A stretch of DNA of 64,000 nt. Source: Candidatus Heritagella intestinalis. Its GTDB lineage: Bacteria > Bacillota > Clostridia > Oscillospirales > Acutalibacteraceae. Shown here one piece after another: positions 45,747 to 55,300 of the stretch (position 1 is its first letter; every line of letters starts with the position of its first letter). The stretch spans positions 31,121 through 95,120 of the forward strand of contig CAJFVO010000008.1 in assembly GCA_904420555.1 (NCBI GenBank), given 5' to 3'. The notes below the pieces were generated by a model. That model searched no databases. It was not told the DNA's origin and saw nothing but the letters and a program-made list of their open reading frames with translations. Position numbers and translations under genes: made by a program.

Positions 45747-47011
45747 AACAGTTTTTTGCAGTGTTCCAGTATGAACTGGGGACCTATTTGAAAAAGCGCA
45801 CCTTCCAGGTGGTGACCCTTCTGCTGATGCTGGCCATTGCCGTGGGAATGACCCTGCCGCGGTTCTTTGCCGGTGGGGGAGAAGCGGCTTCCGGCGGCTT
45901 GGAGGAACCTGTGGCCGTGATGACCGAGGAGGGGATGACTGTAGACGCCGCCACCCTGGCCCAGTCCCTGAACCAGGCCTTTGGCGTTGAAAATGAACAG
46001 GGCGGTTTCCAGGTGTTTGACGGTACCCGGGAAGAGCTGATGCAGGCGGTGGAGGACGGCACCTACCACGATGGCCTGGTGTTCCGCTCCCTGCTGGACT
46101 ACACCCGGATTACCGGCACCCTGAACCTGTACGACCAGTTCTCCGCCAATTTACAGGAAGTGCTGCTCCAGACATACCGTGCCCAGACCATGGCGGAAAG
46201 CGGCATGACGCCGGAGCAGATACAGGAGGTGTACGCCGCCCAAGTGCAGGAGACCCTGGAGCAGACTGAGGCCGGAAAGAACCAGGCCAACAGCTACCTG
46301 TTCACCTATGTGCTGATTATGCTGCTGTATATGGCCATTATTTTTTACGGCCAGATGGTGGCCAGCAGCGTGGCCACGGAGAAGAGCTCCCGGGCCATGG
46401 AGCTGCTCATTACCTCTGCCAGGCCTTCCAGCCTGATGTTCGGGAAGGTGTTCGGCGCAGGCTGTGCCGGGCTTATCCAGTTTGCCCTGATTTTGGGCAC
46501 CGCCTACGGGGCGTATCAGCTCAACGCCTCCTCGTATACTGGGGCCATGGCGTCCCTGAAAACCCTCTTTAACCTGCCGGCGGAGTTCCTGCTCTATGCG
46601 CTGCTGTTCTTTATTTTCGGTTTCTTCATCTACGCGTTTATCTTTGCGGCCCTGGCCTCTCTGGTGAGCCGTATGGAGGATTTGAGCAGCGTCATCTCCC
46701 CGGCCACCTTCCTGTTTGTGGCGGCCTTTTTGGTGGTGATTTTTGCCCTGAATACCGGCGAGGTGGATACCCCGCTGATGGTGGCCTGCTCCTATATTCC
46801 CGTGACTTCGCCTATGGCCATGTTTGTGCGCATCACCATGGGCAGCGTGGCGGGCTGGGAGATTGCAATTTCGATTGTGTTGATGGCGGCGGGAGCCGTG
46901 GCCCTGGGTTTCCTGAGCACAGCCATTTACCGGGCCGGCGTGCTCATGTACGGCAAGCCGCCCAAGCTCTCCGGCCTGATTTCCATGCTGAAAAATAGGC
47001 AAGAACCATAA
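45743..47011 (+). CDS. ABC-2 type permease (NatB-like)
   Basis: 422 residues. One N-terminal helix (about 22-38), a large external loop of about 150 residues with EETLEQTEAGKNQANSY, then five C-terminal helices; MELLITSARPSSLMFGKVFGAG is the ABC-2 signature. Exports Na+ or, in related systems, peptides or drugs; the substrate is not shown. Confidence 0.92.
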   Translation: MKQFFAVFQYELGTYLKKRTFQVVTLLLMLAIAVGMTLPRFFAGGGEAASGGLEEPVAVMTEEGMTVDAATLAQSLNQAFGVENEQGGFQVFDGTREELMQAVEDGTYHDGLVFRSLLDYTRITGTLNLYDQFSANLQEVLLQTYRAQTMAESGMTPEQIQEVYAAQVQETLEQTEAGKNQANSYLFTYVLIMLLYMAIIFYGQMVASSVATEKSSRAMELLITSARPSSLMFGKVFGAGCAGLIQFALILGTAYGAYQLNASSYTGAMASLKTLFNLPAEFLLYALLFFIFGFFIYAFIFAALASLVSRMEDLSSVISPATFLFVAAFLVVIFALNTGEVDTPLMVACSYIPVTSPMAMFVRITMGSVAGWEIAISIVLMAAGAVALGFLSTAIYRAGVLMYGKPPKLSGLISMLKNRQEP

Positions 47012-47035
47012 CCAATAAGAGATTTTACCGATGAT

Positions 47036-47074
47036 GGAGGTTTGACAGATACTCTGTGAAACCTCCGTTTTTTT
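47036..47074 (+). terminator. Terminator of the ABC operon
   Basis: GGAGGTTT/AAACCTCC stem and seven T. The following 240 bases are AT-rich, with a TATAAT box near 47236 that may belong to the GH85 promoter; no matching -35 was found. Confidence 0.85.
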
Positions 47075-47314
47075 ATGTTTTAAATATCCGATTCAAAAGA
47101 AATGTCCGAAATATTGCAAGAAATGTCCTAAAAAACTTAGGTTTTACACCGGATTTTTTTGTTTTTTGCGAAAAGCATAACGTTTTTATAAATAAAACTA
47201 ACGTTTTTGGTATGGCTACTCCTTTGTGGATTTTCTATAATAAGTTTGAAGATGCCCTTGACGTTACCGGTGGCTTTTACGTGAAGGGCGCAAAAAGTAA
47301 GGAGGTAATGTAAA

Positions 47315-50300
47315 TTGAAGAAAGGCAAAAGAGCGCTGGCGGCAATTCTGGCTGTTCTGATGGCGGCAAGCTCTGCTCCGTTCGCAATGGCCAGTGATAC
47401 CCTCCCTTATCTGGGAGAGAGCGCCAGAGGCGAAAATCAGCCCTACCAGCATGGCTACCGTGCCGAGGATCTCCTGGACTGGAGCCCGGAAACCGACCCC
47501 TGGGGTGATATGCTCCGTGCGGAGGTTCCTCTGCAGGACCGCAATGCTGCCCTGGCCGCAACCCAGGCCAACCCTGACCTGAGCCCCGAAACCCAGTGGT
47601 TCACCCTGGCCGGCGACTATGGCAACGCATTCTTCGACAGCTATCCCTACACCAACGAGTTCAGCCAGTATCTGTTCAACTTCTGGCAGTATACCGACTA
47701 CTACGGCTCTTGGCACGGGATGCCCACCGAGGAAGTCCCCTATGAGATGTATCAGGACGAGCGCGGTGTTACCGATGCCTGGAAGTACCGTAAGTTCGAG
47801 TTTGGCCTCATCAACATGCCCAACCCCGGCTACACCAACGCCGCCCATAAGAACGGCGTGCTGTCCATCGGCTGTATCTTCTTGCCCCGTACCGGTTTGA
47901 AGCATACCAAGCTCCTGACCCAGGACGAGGACGGCAGCTTCCCCTATGCAGAGAAGCTCATTGAGATGTGCGAGTACTATGGCTTCGATGGTTTCTTCAT
48001 CAACCAGGAAGAATCTATCCCCTCCACCGATATTCCGCTCTACAAGGCATTCATGAAGCAGATGCGGGACGCCGGCCTGTACATCCAGTGGTATGACTCT
48101 GTTGTAGATCCCTCTGGCAGCGTCAGTTACCAGAATGAATTCAACAGCTCTAACTCTCCCTTCGTGTACAATCAGGAAACGGATACCCAGTATTCCGACT
48201 CCATTTTCCTGAATTACTGGTGGAACAGAGGCTATAATAAGCTGGAAACTTCCGCATCTTATGCAAAGTCCCTGGGCCTGGATCCCCTGGAGGTTGTGTT
48301 TGCAGGCATTGAGGCCGGCGGCGACCGCTGGGGCCAGCAGTATGACCTGCGTCTGAACATCGGCGAAGATGGCCAGCCCATGAACTCCATCGCTTCTCTG
48401 GGTTCCGAGTTTGTCCATGACGGACTGGACGAAGACCTGGATAACGGCACCAACGACAACGTGGCTATGCGCCGTGAGAAGGACGAATTCCAGTGGATGA
48501 CCTTCGAGCGTGAGCGCCGCTGGTGGTCCGGACCCTTCCAGGATCCCTCTCAGGCCAGCTACACTGCCGACCGCTCCACCTATCCGCAGAACGAGGCTAT
48601 CGGCGTAGGCACCCGCGAGGATCAGACCTTTGACGGCGTTGCGGCTTACATCACCGAGCGCTCCGTCATCAACGGCGACACTTTTGTCACCAACTTCAAC
48701 ACCGGCCACGGCCTGGAGTACGCCATCAACGGCGAAATCTCTAACGAGGACGAGTGGTCTAACATCAACATTCAGGACATCCTGCCCACTTGGCAGTGGT
48801 GGTTCGAGACCGACGGAACCAAGCTCAATGCTGATTTCGATTACGGCGATGAATACAAGAGAAATTACGACAACGGCAAGGAAGATGTGCTGGGCAACGA
48901 GGGCAGCTTTGACTTCGACCTGGTAGGCGCTTACAACGGCGGTTCCTCTCTGGTAGTGTACGGCCAGGTAGACGCTGAAAACTTCCTGCATCTGTACAAG
49001 ACCGACCTGGACGTCACCGATGCCACCAAGGTAGACGTGACCTTCAAGAAGACTTCTCAGGATAACGTAGGCATGAAGCTGGGCGTGATCTTTGAGGACA
49101 ACACCAATGAAGTGGTGAAGCTGGACATCGCCAACTCTGCGGAAACCAGCGACGGCTGGGTCACCAGCACCGTGGACCTGTCCGGTTATGCCGGCAAGCA
49201 GGTAGCAGCCTTTGGCCTGGTGTTCGACGGCGAAGCTGAAGACTATCAAGTGAACATTGGCCGCATTGCCTACACCTCCGGCGAAGCCCAGAAGCCCGCA
49301 ACCCCCACTGGCTTTACCATTGACAAGGCCTATGACACCAACGAAATGGTCGTTTCCTGGGATATGGCTTCCTATGACGATGTGAAGCAGTACAACCTGT
49401 ATGCGGTTCTCAACGGCAAGGAAATCTATCTGGGCGGCACCTATGACCAGGTGTATTACATTAAGGACCTGGAGCAGGCCATCGCCGATGCAGCAGGCGT
49501 TTCTGTGACGGATGTGACGGTCACTCCCAGCGAGACCAGCGCAGAAGCTGGCAGCACGGTTACCTTTGATGCAACTGTGAACGGCTTGACGGAAGAAATC
49601 GGCCAAGTTACTCTGGAACTCAAGGCAGTGTCCGAAGACGGCACCGAGAGCGATCCCGCAGTGGCAACCCACAATTACGCAGATGGCGTGACCAATGTGG
49701 AAGTCACCGCAGAGGATGGAAAGCTGAATGTAACTTGGGAAGGCGGCCAGGCAGAGGTAGCTGTGACCAAGGAATACAGCACGGATGACCGCACTTGGAC
49801 GGCTTCCGGCGACAACGGCTGCACTGTGGAAGTTCCCACCGGGGCAGATGCCGACTATGCTCGCTACACCATGACGATTACCACACCTTCCGGCGCAGTG
49901 ACCACTTATGATGGCCGCATGGATGACAGTTATGCCAAACCCTATACGGGGAAGGTTGCCTCCAACTACACACTGGAAGTGCCGCTGGCCAAGGATTGGT
50001 ATCAGATGGTTTATAAGACGGTAGAGGATGGCGTGGAATCCGAAGAAGTGACCATCACTCGTTATAGCAATAATATGCCCTCCATTAGTGAGTCGGTAGA
50101 TACGGTATTGGTGAAGCTTATCGACTACCGTAAAAATGAGTCCACTTGGGCAACTGTACCGAACCTGGTAAGAGGCGACCGTGCCCAGCTGACGCAGCTT
50201 ATTGAACAGGCAGAATCTATGCTTCCCAATGCGGATCAGTATGTGGAAGAATATTGGCCCATGCTTCTCAGCGCTTTGGATGCAGCTAAAGTTGTGATGG

Positions 50301-51688
50301 ACTCTAATGGGGCTTCTCAGGAAGAGATTGACGAAGCCTCCCAGTCTCTGCTGACAGCTATTTTGAACCAGCGCTATAAGGCAGATAAGTCTGAACTGGA
50401 GGAGCAGATTACCCGCGCAGAAACCCTCCTTAATACAGCTCGGTATACCGCCGAAAGCATGGAAGCCCTGAATGTCGCTTTGGAGAAGGCTAATGCTGTC
50501 ATGGCAAATGAAAACCTCAGCGAGGATGACCAGGCTGTGGTTGACAGCGCTGCTGAAGAGTTGAAAAAGGCTGTGGATAGCCTGATGCCTGCTTCGGACG
50601 AAGCATTGGCCGTAAATACCATGCCTGAAACCAATGCGGCGCCGCAGGATGAGGAGCTGGTAGTTCCACAAGACGTTACTTGGACCGTGGAAGGCGCGAC
50701 CAGCAAGAATACGACTATTGACCAAGAAGGCAATCTTACGGTTGCAGCCGGAGAGGAAGCCGATACGCTGATTGTCCGCGCAACCTCCGTTGCAGATCCC
50801 AGCAAATCTGGTATCGCAACTGTGGTGGTGACTCCCAGCAAGGAACTGCTCCGCAAGACCTATGAATATGGTCTGACCTTAAGCACCGAAGGCGTGGTAG
50901 ACAGCGCTGTGGAGATCTTCGAGAACGCTATGGCCAATGCCAAGGCAGTCCTGGATAACCCCGACGCTACCGTGGAAGAAATCTATGACGCGTGGAACGA
51001 TTTGCTGGATGGCATCTGGGGACTGGGCCTGAAGCAGGGCGACAAGGCTATGCTGGAGCAGCTGATTAGCCGTGCAGACGTGATGATGAGCGAAGCCGAC
51101 AAGTTCGCCGATACCAACTGGCAGCAGCTGGTGGACGCTCTGGCCGAAGCCAAGACCGTTTATGACGACGGCGACGCCATGCAGGAAGATGTGGATGCAG
51201 CGGCAGAGGCTCTGCTGAACGCCATCCTGGCCCAGCGTTACGAGGCGGACAAGTCCATCCTGGAAGACCTGATTAACCAGGCCAACGAAGTGGATACCAG
51301 CCTGTACACCGCAGAGAGCGTGCAGGTATTCACCGCCGCCCTGAAGAGCGCCAACGCTATCCTGGCTGACGAGAGCCTTGACGAAGCAGCTAAGGCAGAA
51401 GATGCACAGGCTAACCAGGCGGTCATTGACGAAGCTGTGGTAGACCTGCAGAGCGCCCTGGATAACCTGGTAGAAGCATCTGCTGATGATAGCGGCAACA
51501 CCAATACTGGTGACGACGCCAACAAGGGCGATGATAACACCAGCACGCAGGATCCCAACAAGGGACCCATGGACGACAGCAAGAACCCCGCGACTGGCGA
51601 CAACAACTTGATTGCGCTGGGCGCCCTGGCCGTACTGCTGACTTCCGCAGGCGCCTTTGTGGTCATCCGCAAGAAGAGCAGAGCATAA
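47315..51688 (+). CDS. Cell-wall-anchored GH85 endo-beta-N-acetylglucosaminidase, copy 1
   Basis: 1457 residues. Cleaves the chitobiose core of N-glycans. Signal peptide about 1-26; GH85 barrel about 30-470 with YYGFDGFFINQEES, in which Asn230 and Glu232 fit the catalytic N-x-E pair (Asn holds the oxazoline, Glu is the acid/base). A jelly-roll-like domain (about 530-660), an FN3-like module (from KPATPTGFTIDKAYDTNEMVVSWDM), Ig-like modules and three-helix FIVAR-type repeats follow. The end is NPATG (1424-1428), a hydrophobic stretch and KKSRA, a sortase signal. TTG start with AAGGAGG upstream. The sister gene follows 693 bases later. Confidence 0.93.
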   Translation: MKKGKRALAAILAVLMAASSAPFAMASDTLPYLGESARGENQPYQHGYRAEDLLDWSPETDPWGDMLRAEVPLQDRNAALAATQANPDLSPETQWFTLAGDYGNAFFDSYPYTNEFSQYLFNFWQYTDYYGSWHGMPTEEVPYEMYQDERGVTDAWKYRKFEFGLINMPNPGYTNAAHKNGVLSIGCIFLPRTGLKHTKLLTQDEDGSFPYAEKLIEMCEYYGFDGFFINQEESIPSTDIPLYKAFMKQMRDAGLYIQWYDSVVDPSGSVSYQNEFNSSNSPFVYNQETDTQYSDSIFLNYWWNRGYNKLETSASYAKSLGLDPLEVVFAGIEAGGDRWGQQYDLRLNIGEDGQPMNSIASLGSEFVHDGLDEDLDNGTNDNVAMRREKDEFQWMTFERERRWWSGPFQDPSQASYTADRSTYPQNEAIGVGTREDQTFDGVAAYITERSVINGDTFVTNFNTGHGLEYAINGEISNEDEWSNINIQDILPTWQWWFETDGTKLNADFDYGDEYKRNYDNGKEDVLGNEGSFDFDLVGAYNGGSSLVVYGQVDAENFLHLYKTDLDVTDATKVDVTFKKTSQDNVGMKLGVIFEDNTNEVVKLDIANSAETSDGWVTSTVDLSGYAGKQVAAFGLVFDGEAEDYQVNIGRIAYTSGEAQKPATPTGFTIDKAYDTNEMVVSWDMASYDDVKQYNLYAVLNGKEIYLGGTYDQVYYIKDLEQAIADAAGVSVTDVTVTPSETSAEAGSTVTFDATVNGLTEEIGQVTLELKAVSEDGTESDPAVATHNYADGVTNVEVTAEDGKLNVTWEGGQAEVAVTKEYSTDDRTWTASGDNGCTVEVPTGADADYARYTMTITTPSGAVTTYDGRMDDSYAKPYTGKVASNYTLEVPLAKDWYQMVYKTVEDGVESEEVTITRYSNNMPSISESVDTVLVKLIDYRKNESTWATVPNLVRGDRAQLTQLIEQAESMLPNADQYVEEYWPMLLSALDAAKVVMDSNGASQEEIDEASQSLLTAILNQRYKADKSELEEQITRAETLLNTARYTAESMEALNVALEKANAVMANENLSEDDQAVVDSAAEELKKAVDSLMPASDEALAVNTMPETNAAPQDEELVVPQDVTWTVEGATSKNTTIDQEGNLTVAAGEEADTLIVRATSVADPSKSGIATVVVTPSKELLRKTYEYGLTLSTEGVVDSAVEIFENAMANAKAVLDNPDATVEEIYDAWNDLLDGIWGLGLKQGDKAMLEQLISRADVMMSEADKFADTNWQQLVDALAEAKTVYDDGDAMQEDVDAAAEALLNAILAQRYEADKSILEDLINQANEVDTSLYTAESVQVFTAALKSANAILADESLDEAAKAEDAQANQAVIDEAVVDLQSALDNLVEASADDSGNTNTGDDANKGDDNTSTQDPNKGPMDDSKNPATGDNNLIALGALAVLLTSAGAFVVIRKKSRA

Positions 51689-51778
51689 ACATTAAATAGC
51701 GCTTCATTTTAGGATTTTTCCCTTTTTCATGTTCCTTACCCCCGGAACCGGTACCCCGGTTCCGGGGGTTTGCTTTTT
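50845..51778 (+). repeat. Duplicated 3' segment, GH85 copy 1
   Basis: Encodes the last FIVAR-type repeats, the Asp/Asn-rich linker, NPATG anchor and terminator. It is closely similar at the DNA level to 55336-56250, much more so than the catalytic parts. Copy 1 has a short extra stretch (AAKAEDAQANQA) where copy 2 has SEDEQAT. Confidence 0.8.
51739..51778 (+). terminator. Terminator of GH85 copy 1
   Basis: CCCCCGGAACCGG/CCGGTTCCGGGGG stem with T-rich tail; nearly the same as the one after copy 2. Confidence 0.9.
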
Positions 51779-52160
51779 GGGGAAGGGTTAGTTAAGTGCA
51801 ACTGTCGAGAAGTCAAATATAAGGCGATTTTTTGAAATTTGTAAAGGTTGAGCCCAATGTTATATTAAAAAGATTGACAGTATGCGGAAAAAATCCGAAT
51901 GAAAAATCAAAGGAAAAAATAAGAATATTTAAAAAGCATTTTTTAAATGTAATTCTATTCAAACTTTACAGTTGAATTTCTGTAATAAGTTTCAAATTAT
52001 GTAAATAGCTTTAAAACAAAGCAGTTTAAAAATAAGCAGTCATGTAATTACATATATAGCATCGATGTAATTACATTTTAAAATTAAGTTGTAAAGAATC
52101 TGAATAAATTTGATGTTATAACTCACAAAATGAAAAATTAAAATTCGTTACAAACGTGTA
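51779..52160. other. AT-rich spacer between the GH85 genes
   Basis: About 380 bases of very AT-rich DNA without a supported gene on either strand. It contains the paired palindromes listed separately. Composition is unlike that of the flanking genes. Confidence 0.7.
52042..52076. promoter_or_regulatory. Paired ATGTAATTACAT palindromes
   Basis: Perfect 12-bp palindrome at 52042-52053 and again at 52065-52076, centres 23 bases apart (about two helix turns), 85-120 bases upstream of the -35 box of GH85 copy 2. Candidate activator or repressor sites. Confidence 0.65.
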
Positions 52161-52188
52161 TTTACATTTTAAAGTGAAAAGGTATAAT
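52161..52188 (+). promoter_or_regulatory. Promoter of GH85 copy 2 with long leader
   Basis: TTTACA, 16-base spacer, TATAAT. The leader of about 185 bases can form a hairpin AGCTTT...AAAGCT (52215-52246) enclosing GTATA/TATAC. Confidence 0.65.
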
Positions 52189-52381
52189 TGTAGATAACAA
52201 AACCCAGCGTATACAGCTTTGCAATGTATAAAATATACGAGAAAGCTATATGCGCGACTTCTTCTTTATAGAGAGACGGTTTTTATAAAGCTGCGTACGG
52301 CTGAGAAAGGAAGGGGGATAAAACTTAACTTCATTCGAGAAACAGAAACCGTTATAAATTACGGTAAACAGGAGGATTTTT

Positions 52382-55300
52382 ATGAAGTCTACAAAATTAA
52401 AAAAGGCGCTGGCAGTCTTTCTGGCAGCGGCAATGGTGACGACTGCTGGACTCAGCGGCACGAGCCTGGTCTTTGCAGGCGGCGATACCCTTCCGCCCCG
52501 TGAAGGCGAGCAGGGCTACCTGGGTGAGAACCAGCCGGTCTATCACGGCCATCGTGCCATGGATGTTCTGAACTGGAGCCCGGAAACCGATGAGTATTCC
52601 GACTTTATGCGCGCAGAGGTTCCGCTGCAGGAGCGCAACGAGGCCTTTACAGCTACCCAGGCCAATCCCACTCTGAACCAGGAAGTTGCCAGTCTTTCCT
52701 TGACGGAAGACTATGGCAACGAGTTCTTTAACCCCTACAACTACAATGATGATTTTGCCCAGTATGTGTTCAACTTCTGGCAGTATCTGGACTATCGTGC
52801 TTCCTGGCACGGCACCGTCACCAACCCCACCCCGGATTCCCTGTTTGATCCGGAAGCCGGTTGGTGGGAGCGTGCTTACGAATTCGGCGTTTTGAACATC
52901 CCGAATCCGGCTTACACCAATGCCGCCCACAAGAACGGCGTGCAGTCTCTGGGCTGCATCTTCTTCCCCCGTCAGGAACATACGGATGACTGGGTGTTCC
53001 AGGATGAAGAGGGCAACTTCCCAATGGCAGACAAGCTGGTGGAAATCGCAAATTGGTACGGCTTTGACGGCTACTTCATCAATGCAGAAGAGGCCCTCCC
53101 GGCTGACTTTATGCCGGTTTATGAGGAGTTTGTCCGTGCAATGACGGAGCAGGGCCTGTATGTGCAGGTTTATGCTTCTAACCTGTATGGTCAGGATAAT
53201 GAGGGCTCCTGGGGCACCATTAACTATTATAATAAGGATGCTTCTGGATTCAGCAACTGGGTTAAGGGAGCAGATGATGAGACCATCGCAGCCAACTCCC
53301 TGTACATGAACCCGGGTCCCAGCGTTTCTCAGGTGGATGGTTCTGTGAACATTATGAACTCCCTGGGTCTGGATGCTCGGAAGACCGTGTTCCAGACGCT
53401 GGAAGCTGGCCAGACTGGCTTCTCCGGTGTTCGCGGCTCTCTGAATAACCTGATGGATGAAAACCTGGTACCTCGTACCGGTATCGCTAACCTGGGCGCT
53501 GGCACTGTGTGGGCACACCTGGACGAGCAGGTATTTGGCCACACCGGCAACAACTCTTATAATGAGAACCGCCGCGGCGATCCTGAGTATCAGAAGTATG
53601 TATTTGCCCGTGAGCGCACCTGGTGGTCCGGTTCCCAGAACCAGCCCTACTATGCAAATAGCAGTGACTATGTAGTAGAAGGCACCACCTTCCTGAACAA
53701 GCCTACCACGGAGTATACGGAAGAAGAGCGTCAGCAGCTTCTGCAGGCGATTCTGGATGCGGACACCAACCCCTATGATACCGCTAACGATCCCACCCGT
53801 GGAGAATATGACGGTTATAGTTCTGTGCATGGTGACTTCCAGTCCTGGCCCGGCATGGCGGCCTTCATTTCCGAACGTTCCGTCATCAACGGAACCGACT
53901 TCACCACCAACTTCAATACCGGCCATGGTATGCAGTACTTCATGAACGGCGAAGTTGCCAATGAGAACCAGTGGTCCAACATCAACGACCAGGACATCCT
54001 GCCCACCTGGCAGTGGTGGTATGAGACCGCTGACAGCAGCGAAGCTACTCTGGAATTCGATTTCGACTACGGCACCGAGTACAATCCCGCTTTCGAGCTG
54101 AACCAGATCGGCGGCTATGACGGCGGTAGCTCCCTGGTCGCTAAGGGCCCGCTGTCTGTGGAGCACTTCCTGCATCTCTACAAGACCAAGATGGATATCA
54201 ACGAGAATTCCAAGCTGGACATCACCTACTACAAGTCCACTGCGGACGATGCTTCCGAGATGAAGATTGGCCTGATCTTTGAAGAGAATCCCAATGATGT
54301 GATGTACGTGTCCGTCCCCGATTCCGGCAAGCAGTCCACCGAGTGGACCACGGCTACCCTGGACCTGTCCGCGTATGCCGGCAAGACCCTGGCAGCCTTT
54401 GGCCTGGCCTTCGATCCCAACGAGACGGCTATCGAAGACTATCAGATGAACATCGGCGAAATTTCCATCACCGATGACCAGGCTGCTCCCGCAGCTCCCG
54501 AAAACCTGAAGATTGACAAGTCCTTCAACACCAGCGAGACCTATCTGTCCTGGGATCTGGCCGACTACGATGATGTGCAGAAGTACAACATCTATGCAGT
54601 GTTCGAGGATGGTTCCAAGGTTTGCATGGGCGGCATCTATGACGACAACTACTATGTGAAGTCCCTGTACGACAACAAGGGCGTTGTGTCCTTTGAAGTC
54701 ACCGCAGAAGGCAAGAATGGCGTGGAGAGCGCTCCCGCTACTGTTTCCCTGGATCTGAACAAGGCCGCATCTGACCTGAAGGTAGAATCCGGCGACGGCG
54801 TTCTGAACGCAACCTGGAGCAATCCTGCTGATCTGGACTATGCTTCTATCCGCGCAGATGTGACCCTGCCTTATAACTACGAAGGCAACACCGAGACCTA
54901 CAGCGCTGAATTTGCCAAGGACGCTGTTTCCGGTACGGTGAATGTTCCCCTGAACGACGGCAGCAACTACTACCTGCGTCTGTCCTATCTGGATGCAGAG
55001 GGCAATGTGGTATCCTATACGGATATTTCCGGCCAGCTGCTGGACGACCACTGCGATCCCTATGAGGGCGAAATTTCTCAGAGCATTGTTCCCGGCAAGG
55101 GCTGGAAGCTGCAGAACCCGCTGGTATATGACTGGTGGCACCTGACTGCCTGGGATTCCGAGGGCAATGTGCTGAAGGACAATGTGACCCGCGGCGTGGA
55201 TGACCTGACTGGTCTGAGGCTGACCACCAACGAGGAAGGCTACGGCTACATCGAAGTGCAGCTGGAAGACTTTAGCGGCAACAAGTCTGAGGTTACCCGC

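Noticed and set aside
47056..47313. 85-codon frame between the ABC operon and GH85
   Set aside because: Overlaps the ABC terminator and probable GH85 promoter; AT-rich, no ribosome binding site and no similarity that I recognise.
47264..50725. 1153-codon open frame antisense to GH85 copy 1
   Set aside because: Shadow frame; spans the GH85 start region and has no family features.
52219..52503. 94-codon frame in the GH85 copy 2 leader
   Set aside because: Overlaps the signal peptide of GH85 copy 2 in another frame and has no ribosome binding site.
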